From assembly GCF_009604385.1 (NCBI RefSeq), contig NZ_WEGJ01000038.1, positions 1 through 64,000 on the forward strand: a DNA stretch of 64,000 nucleotides. The letters are read 5' to 3'. The DNA comes from Streptomyces smaragdinus. Lineage in GTDB: Bacteria > Actinomycetota > Actinomycetes > Streptomycetales > Streptomycetaceae. Of this stretch, positions 38,511-46,247 are shown one piece after another. Position 1 is the first letter of the stretch. The number at the start of each line of letters is the position of its first letter. The notes beneath the pieces were generated by a model. It ran no database searches. It was not told the origin of the DNA and saw only the letters and a program-made list of their open reading frames with translations. A program made the position numbers and the translations under genes.

Positions 38511-38541
38511 AAGGGCCCGGAGCGAGCTGCTCCGGGCCCTT
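38511..38541. terminator. bidirectional terminator after prfB
   Basis: A perfect 12-bp stem AAGGGCCCGGAG (38511-38522) with CTCCGGGCCCTT (38530-38541) lies between convergent prfB and the small membrane-protein gene. It is A/T-flanked on both sides, so it can act in both directions. Confidence 0.88.
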
Positions 38542-38551
38542 CGTGCGCCTC

Positions 38552-38746
38552 TCAGGCCGTCTGGTGCTCCAGGAAGAGCACGGCGGCGACGGCCGCCAGC
38601 AGTGCGAGGAGCCACAGCACCATCGCCGGGGTCACGGCGAAGCCGTACTCCCGCTGGAGCCGCTCCCTGCTCGCCCGGCAGACGGCGCACCGGCCCTCGC
38701 TCACGGGCCCCGCGCAGTTGGCGCACACCAGCCAGTCGCTTGTCAT
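38552..38746 (-). CDS. small zinc-ribbon membrane protein
   Basis: 64 aa. The N-terminus has paired CxxC motifs, CANC near 8-11 and CAVC near 20-23, forming a single treble-clef or ribbon zinc site. A C-terminal TM helix follows (VLWLLALLAAVAAVLFL). An AGGAGGAG-type SD precedes the ATG. Conserved-looking short proteins of this kind occur beside prfB/ftsE in Streptomyces. Function is unknown; the ribbon would lie in the cytoplasm if the N-terminus stays inside. Confidence 0.75.
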   Translation of the reverse strand: MTSDWLVCANCAGPVSEGRCAVCRASRERLQREYGFAVTPAMVLWLLALLAAVAAVLFLEHQTA

Positions 38747-38981
38747 GCGCTCTCCTCCTCCCTGCAGGCCTTTCCCCTACCACTGTGCCAGTTCTCCGGC
38801 GAATCGGCGCGCGGCCCAGCCGGTCCCGGTCCCTCCGGCGTACGGGACGGCCGGAAACCGTACGCCCGATGCCGGAATTGCTCCGAGGTCAAACGTGACG
38901 AAACGCACTTACCGCACACGGTGACTGCGCGCCGCCCCCGGGTTCGCGTATGGTCGGCCGCGACCGACAGGGAGCCGCGCC

Positions 38982-39671
38982 GTGATCCGATTCGACAACG
39001 TCACGAAGATCTATCCCAAGCAGAACCGTCCCGCCCTGCGGGATGTCTCTCTCGACATCGAGAGAGGTGAGTTCGTGTTCCTGGTGGGTTCGTCCGGCTC
39101 CGGCAAGTCCACCTTCCTGCGCCTGATGCTCCGCGAGGAGCGCGCCACCCACGGGCAGGTGCACGTCCTGGGCAAGGACCTGAACCGGCTCTCCAACTGG
39201 AAGGTGCCGCAGATGCGCCGCCAGCTGGGCACCGTCTTCCAGGACTTCCGGCTGCTGCCCAACAAGACCGTCGGCGAGAACGTCGCCTTCGCGCTCGAGG
39301 TGATCGGCAAGCCGCGCGGCCAGATCCGCAAGACCGTCCCCGAGGTCCTCGACCTCGTCGGCCTGGCCGGCAAGCAGGACCGGATGCCCGGCGAGCTCTC
39401 CGGCGGTGAGCAGCAGCGCGTGGCGGTGGCCCGGGCCTTCGTCAACCGCCCCATGCTGCTGATCGCGGACGAGCCGACGGGCAACCTCGACCCCCAGACC
39501 TCGGTCGGGATCATGAAGCTGCTGGACCGGATCAACCGGACCGGCACCACCGTGATCATGGCCACCCACGACCAGCAGATCGTCGACCAGATGCGCCGGC
39601 GCGTCATCGAACTCGAGAAGGGCCTCCTGGTACGCGACCAGTCGCGCGGTGTCTACGGATACCAGCACTGA
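38982..39671 (+). CDS. ftsE: cell division ABC transporter ATPase FtsE
   Basis: 229 aa from a GTG with SD AGGGAG. Walker A VGSSGSGKSTFL (about 35-46), the Q-loop in TVFQDFRLLPN, signature LSGGEQQRVAVARA and Walker B LLIADEPTGNLD are all intact, and a His switch follows in MATHDQQ. FtsE binds FtsX at the membrane and uses ATP to activate periplasmic or wall peptidoglycan hydrolases during division. A -10-like TATGGT occurs about 28 bp upstream. ftsX follows after 42 bp with its own SD. Confidence 0.97.
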   Translation: MIRFDNVTKIYPKQNRPALRDVSLDIERGEFVFLVGSSGSGKSTFLRLMLREERATHGQVHVLGKDLNRLSNWKVPQMRRQLGTVFQDFRLLPNKTVGENVAFALEVIGKPRGQIRKTVPEVLDLVGLAGKQDRMPGELSGGEQQRVAVARAFVNRPMLLIADEPTGNLDPQTSVGIMKLLDRINRTGTTVIMATHDQQIVDQMRRRVIELEKGLLVRDQSRGVYGYQH

Positions 39672-39713
39672 GTCCCCCGGCAGCCCCAAGCTCGACAGTC
39701 TGAAAGGACGGGC

Positions 39714-40631
39714 ATGCGCGCCCAGTTCATCTTCTCGGAGATCGGCGTCGGTCTCCGGCGCAATCTCACGATGACCTTCGCGGTCGTCGTCTCCGTCGCC
39801 CTGTCCCTCGCCCTCTTCGGCTCGGCGCTGCTGCTCAACAAGCAGGTCGACGTGATGAAGGGGTACTGGTACGACAAGGTCAACGTCTCGATCTTCTTCT
39901 GCAACAAGGCGGACCAGGAGACCTCCAAGAACTGCGGGAAGGGGGCGGTCACCAAGCAGCAGAAGGACGTCATCAAGGCGGATCTGGACAAGATGCCGCT
40001 GGTCGAGACGGTGACGTACGAGTCCTCGCAGGAGGCGTACAAGCACTACAAGGAGCAGTTCGGCGACTCCCTGCTGGCCAGCTCCCTCACCCCCGACCAG
40101 ATGCAGGAGTCGTACCGGATCAAGCTGACGGACCCCACCAAGTACGAGGTGGTCGCCAGCGCGTTCGCGGACCGGCCCGGGGTGCAGGAGGTGCAGGACC
40201 AGCGGAACCTGCTGAAGAACCTCTTCGAACTCCTGCGGAACCTGAACTTCGCCGCGGTCTTCATCATGGCGCTGATGCTGGTCGTCGCGCTGATGCTGAT
40301 CGTCAACACGGTCCGGGTGTCCGCGTTCAGCCGGCGGCGCGAGACCGGGATCATGCGGCTGGTGGGCGCATCGAGCCTCTATATCCAGGTGCCGTTCATC
40401 ATGGAGGCCGCCGTCGCGGGGCTGTTGGGCGCTGGCCTGGCCTGCGTGCTGCTCGTCGCCGGGCGTTACTTCATGATCGACAACGGGATGAACCTGGCGG
40501 AGAAGCTGCCGCTGATCAACTTCATCGGGTGGGACCAGGTGATAAGAGTGCTGCCGCTGGTGCTCGCGGTGGGGCTGTTGATGCCGGCCGTGGCAGCGTT
40601 CGTCGCGCTGCGCAAGTACCTGAAGGTGTGA
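39714..40631 (+). CDS. ftsX: cell division protein FtsX
   Basis: 305 aa, standard length. TM1 lies at about 21-43. A large extracytoplasmic domain (about 44-180) contains two Cys (FFCNK, KNCGKG) that could form a disulfide. Three C-terminal TM helices follow, with the MacB-like RETGIMRLVGAS loop between TM2 and TM3. It forms a complex with FtsE and transmits ATP hydrolysis to NlpC/P60-type hydrolases outside the membrane. The start ATG has SD AAAGGACGG. Confidence 0.97.
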   Translation: MRAQFIFSEIGVGLRRNLTMTFAVVVSVALSLALFGSALLLNKQVDVMKGYWYDKVNVSIFFCNKADQETSKNCGKGAVTKQQKDVIKADLDKMPLVETVTYESSQEAYKHYKEQFGDSLLASSLTPDQMQESYRIKLTDPTKYEVVASAFADRPGVQEVQDQRNLLKNLFELLRNLNFAAVFIMALMLVVALMLIVNTVRVSAFSRRRETGIMRLVGASSLYIQVPFIMEAAVAGLLGAGLACVLLVAGRYFMIDNGMNLAEKLPLINFIGWDQVIRVLPLVLAVGLLMPAVAAFVALRKYLKV

Positions 40632-40708
40632 GATAAGGGACAGCCCATGCGGGTGCGGCCGGGGTCAACTGCCCCTTCCGCGCCCGCTTCTGTCCTAGAC
40701 TCGGCGAC

Positions 40709-41905
40709 ATGTCGGGACCGTATACCCGCGTCCGGAGCGCACCGAGCCAGGAGGGGCGGAGAAGGATTCACCCACCCCGGGCCGTGCGCCGCGGGGCGGC
40801 CCTCACCCTCCTGTTCGCCAGTGTCCTCGCCGCCGGCGCGGCCACCGGCTCCTGGGCCGAGGACGGCCGCCGGGCGACGGGAACGCTGTGGGACGGTCCG
40901 GAGCCCGCGCGCGACGCCCTGGTGCCCGCCCCTTCCGCCGACGTCCCCGCGCCGGCCGCCCGTGAGCTCGTCAGCCGCAGCGGCGACCGCTGGTCGGCGG
41001 CGTACAGCGCGGGGGAGTACGAGGGGGTCCGGCAGGGCCTGGACGGCCGGTACACCGGTGTCGGGCTGTGGATCGTACGGGGCAGGGGCGGCCGGATAGC
41101 GGTCTCCCGCGTGCTGCCCCACAGCCCAGCCGACCGCGCCGGGATCCGCGCCGGGGACCGGCTGCTGCGCATCGACGGCGCCCGGGTCACCGGCGAGCCC
41201 GTCACGGACGTCGTCGCCCGGCTGCGCTCCGAGGCCGGGGTCGCCCCCGCCGCCGTCGGCAGCGCCGTCAGCCTGGACCTCGTACGCCGCGGCACGGGCC
41301 GCTGGCGGGAGGTCCTGATCCGGGAGCGGCTCACGGTGGACCCGGTCACGCTGGCGTACGACTCCGGGCCGGCCGTGATCCGCGTCGAGTCCTTCACGCG
41401 CGGGAGCGGGGCGCGGGTGCGCGAGGCGGTGCGCTCCGCCGCCGGTACGGGCATCGTGCTCGACCTGCGCGGGAATCCCGGGGGCCTGGTCGCCGAGGCC
41501 GTGGGCGCCGCGTCCGCGTTCCTGGACGACGGGGTGGTGGCCACGTACGACCTGCGCGGACGCCAGCACGCCCTGTACGCCCGCCCCGGCGGTGACACGA
41601 CGACCCCGCTGGTCGTGCTGGTCGACGGCGGCACGATGAGCGCCGCGGAGCTGCTGGCCGGGGCGCTGCAGGACCGCGGGCGGGCGGTCGTCGTGGGCGG
41701 CCGGACGTTCGGGAAGGGCACCGTACAGCTGCCGCGGCCGATGCCCGACGGGTCGGTGGCGGAGCTGACCGTGGGCCAGTACCGCACGCCGTCCGGGCGG
41801 AGCCCGGAGGGCCGGGGTGTCGAGCCGGACCTGCAGGTGACGCGGCCCGGGGAGGCGATGGGCGAGGCGCGCACGGTATTGAGTGGCCTCGGGGCCGGGG
41901 TCTAG
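40709..41905 (+). CDS. S41-family C-terminal processing peptidase (CtpA-like)
   Basis: 398 aa. An N-terminal signal or anchor (about 28-48, GAALTLLFASVLAAGAATG) places it outside the membrane. A PDZ domain covers about 115-200 (YTGVGLWIVRGRGGRIAVSR; GIRAGDRLLRIDG). The protease domain has the catalytic Ser 311 in GGTMSAAELLAGAL and Lys 336 in RTFGKGTVQLP, the canonical dyad 25 residues apart. It trims C-termini of exported proteins and may process envelope or division factors, fitting its place after ftsEX. TAGACT at 40696-40701, 7 nt before the ATG and without SD, indicates leaderless translation. Confidence 0.92.
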   Translation: MSGPYTRVRSAPSQEGRRRIHPPRAVRRGAALTLLFASVLAAGAATGSWAEDGRRATGTLWDGPEPARDALVPAPSADVPAPAARELVSRSGDRWSAAYSAGEYEGVRQGLDGRYTGVGLWIVRGRGGRIAVSRVLPHSPADRAGIRAGDRLLRIDGARVTGEPVTDVVARLRSEAGVAPAAVGSAVSLDLVRRGTGRWREVLIRERLTVDPVTLAYDSGPAVIRVESFTRGSGARVREAVRSAAGTGIVLDLRGNPGGLVAEAVGAASAFLDDGVVATYDLRGRQHALYARPGGDTTTPLVVLVDGGTMSAAELLAGALQDRGRAVVVGGRTFGKGTVQLPRPMPDGSVAELTVGQYRTPSGRSPEGRGVEPDLQVTRPGEAMGEARTVLSGLGAGV

Positions 41906-41923
41906 TGCGAGAATGACGGGGCT

Positions 41924-42409
41924 ATGGCGAAAATCAAGGACCCGGACCGCAAGCTGATCGCGCAGAACAAGCGCGCGCGCTACGACTACCACATCCTCGA
42001 CACCTACGAGTGCGGGCTGGTGCTCACCGGCACCGAGGTGAAGTCGCTGCGCCTGGGACGCGCGTCGCTCGCCGACGGCTTCGTGCAGATCGACGGCGGC
42101 GAGGCGTGGCTGCACAACGTGCACATCCCGGAGTACGCCCAGGGCACGTGGACCAACCACGCCGCCCGGCGCCGGCGCAAGCTGCTGCTGCACCGCTCGG
42201 AGATCGACAAGCTCGAGGCCAAGTCGCAGGAGACGGCGCACACGATCGTGCCGCTCGCCCTGTACTTCAGGAAGGGCCGCGCGAAGATCGAGATCGCGCT
42301 GGCCAAGGGCAAGAAGGAGTACGACAAGCGGCAGACCCTGCGCGAGCAGCAGGACCGCCGCGAGACGGACAAGGCGATCTCCGCCGCCCGCCGCCGCCAG
42401 CGGGCGTAG
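41924..42409 (+). CDS. smpB: tmRNA-binding protein SmpB
   Basis: 161 aa. Conserved N-terminus KDPDRKLIAQNKRARYDYHI, the core GTEVKSLRLGRASLADGF and the C-terminal tail KGKKEYDKRQTLREQQDRRE are complete. SmpB binds the tRNA-like part of tmRNA and mimics the anticodon arm on stalled ribosomes. The tmRNA gene lies 108 bp downstream, the usual actinobacterial arrangement. It starts 18 bp after the S41 peptidase stop, so co-transcription is likely. Confidence 0.98.
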   Translation: MAKIKDPDRKLIAQNKRARYDYHILDTYECGLVLTGTEVKSLRLGRASLADGFVQIDGGEAWLHNVHIPEYAQGTWTNHAARRRRKLLLHRSEIDKLEAKSQETAHTIVPLALYFRKGRAKIEIALAKGKKEYDKRQTLREQQDRRETDKAISAARRRQRA

Positions 42410-42470
42410 CCCGCTCCCGGGTGTCGGTGACCTGCGGGGAATGTAGTGGCCCCGGGCGGTGTTGATCCCG

Positions 42471-42497
42471 TACGATGGCAGTGCACCCGATGGGTGC
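42471..42497 (+). promoter_or_regulatory. candidate tmRNA promoter -10 and leader hairpin
   Basis: TACGAT at 42471-42476 is a -10-like hexamer about 42 bp before the tmRNA 5' end. GCACCC-GAT-GGGTGC at 42483-42497 forms a stem in the precursor, which would be removed by RNase processing. No good -35 is seen. Confidence 0.4.
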
Positions 42498-42517
42498 GCA
42501 CCTTGAAAAAAACACAT

Positions 42518-42884
42518 GGGGATGATCGGTTTCGACAGCGGCTGTCGAAGCAGGGGAAGCGTGTCGAGGAAGCGGCCATGATCTCGTAAACCACAGGCCG
42601 AAACCAATAATCGCCAATTCCAAGCGCGATTCCTTCGCCCTCGCTGCCTAAGTAGCGACTTGCGAAGTGTCAGCCCGGGGGTGTTCCCGACCCGGATCCT
42701 GGCATCATCAAGGGAACTAAACCGTTAGGCCCGGTCACGGGGTGTAGCGGGAAACCAAACAGTGGCTGAGCCCGTCGGAGACTTGTCCGCGTGATCTCCG
42801 GGGCCGAGAAACTCACAGCGGACTGCACACGGAGAAGCCCTGATTCCGCACCGTTGGACGCGGGTTCGATTCCCGCCATCTCCA
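42518..42884 (+). ncRNA. ssrA: transfer-messenger RNA (tmRNA)
   Basis: The 5' end GGGGATGATCGG pairs with the 3' CATCTCC to form the tRNA-Ala-like acceptor stem, and the T arm GGTTCGATTCC is present near 42863-42873. The tag reading frame at 42613-42651 starts at the resume codon GCC and encodes ANSKRDSFALAA before TAA. The CCA end is not encoded; the discriminator A is 42884. tmRNA with SmpB rescues stalled ribosomes and marks the nascent peptide for proteolysis by Clp proteases. Confidence 0.97.
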
Positions 42885-42890
42885 CGAGAG

Positions 42891-42945
42891 CGAGGGCGAA
42901 GTGTGCCTGCGGACAGCGCAGGCCGCTTCGCCCTCGTTGTGTTTT
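42891..42945 (+). terminator. tmRNA terminator
   Basis: An 11-bp stem CGAGGGCGAAG (42891-42901) with CTTCGCCCTCG (42926-42936) contains an inner GCCTGC/GCAGGC stem and is followed by TTGTGTTTT. It lies 7 bp after the mature tmRNA end. Confidence 0.9.
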
Positions 42946-43070
42946 GCGCGGCTTCGCCGCGCGCTGTGGGGGGCTCCGCCCACCCACACCCCCTGGGGGA
43001 CGGGGTGGGCGGATGGTGTCGAGTGCCGTTCCGATTCGTCCCCTCAGTCGTTCCCGCGAGGGGTCACTCC

Positions 43071-43163
43071 TTGGGTGAGCGGCGGTCGATCGCCGTGCTC
43101 GCGGAGGACGGAGTCGTGTTCACCGTGCCCCAGCGGGGGACGTTCGTGGCGGAGAAGGCGTAG
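43071..43163 (+). pseudogene. remnant of a GntR-family regulator (end of winged helix)
   Basis: About 30 codons read RSIAVLAEDGVVFTVPQRGT and then FVAEKA, the last helix and beta-wing of a GntR HTH domain, stopping at TAG 43161-43163. The first two HTH helices and any effector domain are missing, and the upstream frame is unrelated low-complexity sequence. It is most likely a gene relic. Its position about 190 bp from the 3' end of tmRNA, a favoured integration site, suggests debris of an integrated element, since actinomycete integrative elements often carry GntR regulators. Confidence 0.6.
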
Positions 43164-43164
43164 G

Positions 43165-44823
43165 TCAGCCCTTCGTGAACGTCAGCGGCTTGCGGGAGCC
43201 GTCCGTCCACTCGCGGCGCAGCGTTGTGGCGTCGATCAGGGTGAGCGTCGTGGCCGGTTCCGCGGTGCAGGCCGAAGTGGGCTGGGAGTGGGTGAGTGTG
43301 GTGGGGCTGAGGCGTAAGGGGGTGCCGGGGGCCGTGGGTTCGGTGAGGGTTGCCGTCCAGGTGCAGGTGTAGCGGGCGCCCAGGGCGCTCTTGCCGGTGC
43401 CCGTGAGGGTGATGACCCGGGTGCCGATACGGCCCTGGGTGATCGTCAGTTCGCGGTGGTGGGAGGCCAGGGCCAGGGTGTAGTCCGTCGTCCAGGTGCC
43501 CAGGAACGACGGGGGGACGTCGCCCGCCGGCGCCGGCGTGCTCGTACCGCTCGGTGACGCGCCGCCGCCGTCCGTAGCGGCGTCCGACGGCGTGGCCGCG
43601 GACCCGCCGGCCGACGGCGTCCCGCTCGCCTTCCCCGAGCGCTTCGCCGCCGGGGACACCCCCGGCGTCGACCCCGTCCCCGGGCGCCGGGTCGTCGCCG
43701 TGCCGCCCGCCGCGGCGCTGTCGTGGGCGGACGGGGTCTGGGCGTACCCCTCCTCCCCGGGGGAGTCCGAGCCGGCCAGGAGCAGCGCCGTCAGGCCCGC
43801 GAGCGTCGTGACCAGCGCCACCGCCGCGGTCATCAGCACCCCCCGCAGGCGCCGGGGGCGGCGGGCCGCCCGGTGACCCTCCTGGCGCACCACGGCGCGG
43901 GCGTCCCCGTCCTCCTCCTCCTCCACCTCCAGCAGCCGCACCGCGTGCCGTCCCAGCCGCGCCAGCACCCCGCCCGGCAGCCACGGCTCCCCGCCCGACC
44001 CCACGCGCGGGGCGTGCGCCAGCCGCACGACCTCCTCCGGCGTGGGCCGCGCCGCCGGGTCCTTCGCCAGGCACCGGCCGACCAGCGGCCACAGACCCTC
44101 CGGTACGCCCGTCAGGTCCGGCTCCTCGTGCGTGATCCGGAACATCAGCCCCATCACGCCGCCCTCCGGCGACCCGAACGGCATCCGCCCCGACGCCGCG
44201 TACACCAGCACCGACCCCAGGCTGAAGACGTCCCCCGCCGGCGTCAGCCGCTCCCCCCGCACCTGCTCCGGCGCCATGAACGCCGGCGACCCGACGGCCG
44301 TCCCCGCGTGTGTCACGGACTCCTCGCCGGAGGCGTGCAGCGCCCGCGCGATGCCGAAGTCGATGACCCGCGGACCGTCCAGCGTCAGCAGCACGTTCGA
44401 CGGCTTGAGGTCCCGGTGGACGATTCCGGCAGCGTGGACGGCCTCCAGCGCGCGCCCGAGGCCGGCGGCCAGCACCCGTACCGACGCCTCGGGCAGCCGC
44501 CCGTAGTCCCGCGCGACGATGTCCTCCAGCGACGGCCCCGCGATGTATCCGGTGGCCACCCACGGCACCTCGGCCTCGGTGTCGGCGTCCAGCACCGGCG
44601 CCGTCCACTCCCCGCCGACGCGCCGGGCGGCCGTCACCTCCTGCCGGAAGCGGGTGCGGAACAGGGGCTCCTGGGCGAGCCGTTCGTGGATCAGCTTGAC
44701 GGCGACCGTACGGCCCCGGTCCGAGCGGGCGAGAAAGACGCGGCCCATCCCGCCCGCGCCCAGCCGGCCGATGAGCCGGTACGCGCCGATCGACCGGGGA
44801 TCCCCCGGCTCCAGCCTCTCCAT
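43165..44823 (-). CDS. Ser/Thr protein kinase with extracytoplasmic beta domain
   Basis: 552 aa from the ATG at 44823 (MERLEPGDPRSIGAYRLIGR); an upstream in-frame ATG has no support. Kinase domain about 10-270: LGAGGMGRVFLARS, VAVKLIHERL, HRDLKPSNVLL (about 134-144), DFGIARAL and GSPAFMAPEQ. TM helix at about 324-347 (LMTAAVALVTTLAGLTALLL). Outside is a Thr/Ser/Ala/Gly-rich linker of about 100 residues. The C-terminal beta-rich domain (about 440-552) begins PPSFLGTWTTDYTLALAS and resembles a lipocalin-like fold, with one Cys pair (TCTW, SACTAE). It presumably senses an extracellular ligand. The substrate is unknown. Confidence 0.9.
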   Translation of the reverse strand: MERLEPGDPRSIGAYRLIGRLGAGGMGRVFLARSDRGRTVAVKLIHERLAQEPLFRTRFRQEVTAARRVGGEWTAPVLDADTEAEVPWVATGYIAGPSLEDIVARDYGRLPEASVRVLAAGLGRALEAVHAAGIVHRDLKPSNVLLTLDGPRVIDFGIARALHASGEESVTHAGTAVGSPAFMAPEQVRGERLTPAGDVFSLGSVLVYAASGRMPFGSPEGGVMGLMFRITHEEPDLTGVPEGLWPLVGRCLAKDPAARPTPEEVVRLAHAPRVGSGGEPWLPGGVLARLGRHAVRLLEVEEEEDGDARAVVRQEGHRAARRPRRLRGVLMTAAVALVTTLAGLTALLLAGSDSPGEEGYAQTPSAHDSAAAGGTATTRRPGTGSTPGVSPAAKRSGKASGTPSAGGSAATPSDAATDGGGASPSGTSTPAPAGDVPPSFLGTWTTDYTLALASHHRELTITQGRIGTRVITLTGTGKSALGARYTCTWTATLTEPTAPGTPLRLSPTTLTHSQPTSACTAEPATTLTLIDATTLRREWTDGSRKPLTFTKG

Positions 44824-44974
44824 GGCACGCCTACCGCCTTCCCCGTGACGACCTCTCCGCAAAGAGGCGGCCCGTGGGCAGGAGCGGGGCCGGAATGTCC
44901 ACTGTGCAGACGGATGAGGGGTTACGCAAACACCAGTGAGGCGTACGGCTGTTCTGTTGTAGAGTGCCCGCCCC

Positions 44975-46138
44975 TCACACCCTCCGCGACGCCACCAGCG
45001 CCACCGCCGCCGCCCCCACCGGCAGCCAGTAGCCCGTCACCGGCTCCCCCGCGTGCTCCACGGCCCAGCCCCCGAGCGCCGAACCGGCCGCGATGCCGCC
45101 GAGGATCGCCGTGACGGCGACCGTCATCCCCTCGTTGAGGCGCTCCGGCGGCGTGCGGCGCTGGACGAGATGCATCGCGGTGACCATGGTCGGCGCCGTC
45201 GCCATCCCCGCGACGAGCAGCGCCGGGGCCAGGGCCGGGAGGCCGCCGGCCCGGGCGGCGAGCAGCGGCGCCGTCATCAGCCCCGCCATCGCCGCGAGGC
45301 ACACCCGCAGCCGCCGCGCGTCCACCCCGCCCGGGACGGCCCCGTACACCAGCCCCGCCACGCACGATCCCGCCGCCTGCAGCGCCAGCACGCCTCCCGC
45401 CACCGACCGGTGCCCCTGACCGTCGGCGAACGCGATCGTCACCACCTCCAGCGACCCGAACACCACCCCCGTCGCCGCGAACACCGCCAGCAGCGGCACG
45501 GCGCCCCCCACCCGCAGCGGCACCGCCGCGCCCCCGCCGGCCGGCGGCTCCGTCCCCCGCTGCGCGGCGAACAGCACCACCCCCGTCACCATCAGCACCG
45601 CCCCCACCAGCGTCCCCGCCTCCGGGAACAGCGCCGTGCACAGGAACGCCCCCAGCACCGGGCCCAGCAGGTAGCAGACCTCGTCCGCCGCCTGCTCGAA
45701 GGAGTTGGCGGTGTGCAGCGCTTTCGCGTCGTCCCGGAAGAGGTGCGCCCACCGTGCGCGTGACATCCCGCCGGTGTTCGGGGTGGCCGCCATCAGGACG
45801 TACGCGGTGAACAGCGTCCAGGCGGGGGCGTGCAGATGGGCGCACGCCGCGAGTCCGAGCGCCCCGCAGCCGGCCACCGCCGTGGCGGGGACGGCGGTGC
45901 GGGACTGGCCGTGGCGGTCCACGGCGCGGGCGACGAGGGGGCCGACGACCGCGTTGGCGGCGAGGCCGGTGGCGGTGACGGCGCCGGCCAGGGCGTACGA
46001 GCCGTAGCCCGCGGCGATCATCATGACCGCGCTGATGCCGAACATGCCCATGGGGAGCCGGGCGACGAGGTTCCAGACGGTGAACGCGCGGGTGCCGGGG
46101 ACGGCGAAGAGGCGGGCGTAGGTGCGGATGATCGGCAT
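44975..46138 (-). CDS. MFS transporter
   Basis: 387 aa with about 12 hydrophobic segments. The loop between TM2 and TM3 has the MFS signature-like LVARAVDRHGQSR. It is small for the superfamily and very Ala/Gly-rich, typical of Streptomyces MFS exporters of the YbfB/Bcr-related type. It ejects or imports an unidentified compound at the plasma membrane. It is divergent from the LysR regulator with a 109-bp shared region containing an inverted repeat, so the regulator probably controls it. Confidence 0.86.
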   Translation of the reverse strand: MPIIRTYARLFAVPGTRAFTVWNLVARLPMGMFGISAVMMIAAGYGSYALAGAVTATGLAANAVVGPLVARAVDRHGQSRTAVPATAVAGCGALGLAACAHLHAPAWTLFTAYVLMAATPNTGGMSRARWAHLFRDDAKALHTANSFEQAADEVCYLLGPVLGAFLCTALFPEAGTLVGAVLMVTGVVLFAAQRGTEPPAGGGAAVPLRVGGAVPLLAVFAATGVVFGSLEVVTIAFADGQGHRSVAGGVLALQAAGSCVAGLVYGAVPGGVDARRLRVCLAAMAGLMTAPLLAARAGGLPALAPALLVAGMATAPTMVTAMHLVQRRTPPERLNEGMTVAVTAILGGIAAGSALGGWAVEHAGEPVTGYWLPVGAAAVALVASRRV

Positions 46139-46191
46139 GCGGTGAGTCTGGGGGGCGGGCGCGCCCGTGGTCCAACACCTGTTCGAGCGTC

Positions 46192-46214
46192 ATTCACGCA
46201 TCCGTGATGTGAAT
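46192..46214. promoter_or_regulatory. LysR-type operator (T-N11-A) between the MFS and LysR genes
   Basis: ATTCAC (46192-46197) and GTGAAT (46209-46214) form a perfect inverted repeat with an 11-bp centre, the classic T-N11-A box of LysR-type regulators. An inner CACG/CGTG adds symmetry. It lies about 25 bp upstream of the regulator's TTTAAT -10 and 54 bp from the MFS start, so it could serve both. Confidence 0.65.
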
Positions 46215-46247
46215 GGCGGCAGGCCCACGATGTGTTTAATGACGCCC

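Noticed and set aside
42885..43164. An intact integrated element at tmRNA
   Set aside because: There is no integrase, no duplicated tmRNA end and only 280 bp of space.
43723..45114. A plus-strand open frame antisense to the third kinase
   Set aside because: It shows Arg/Pro/His-rich shadow-frame composition with no motif. The kinase motifs are on the minus strand.
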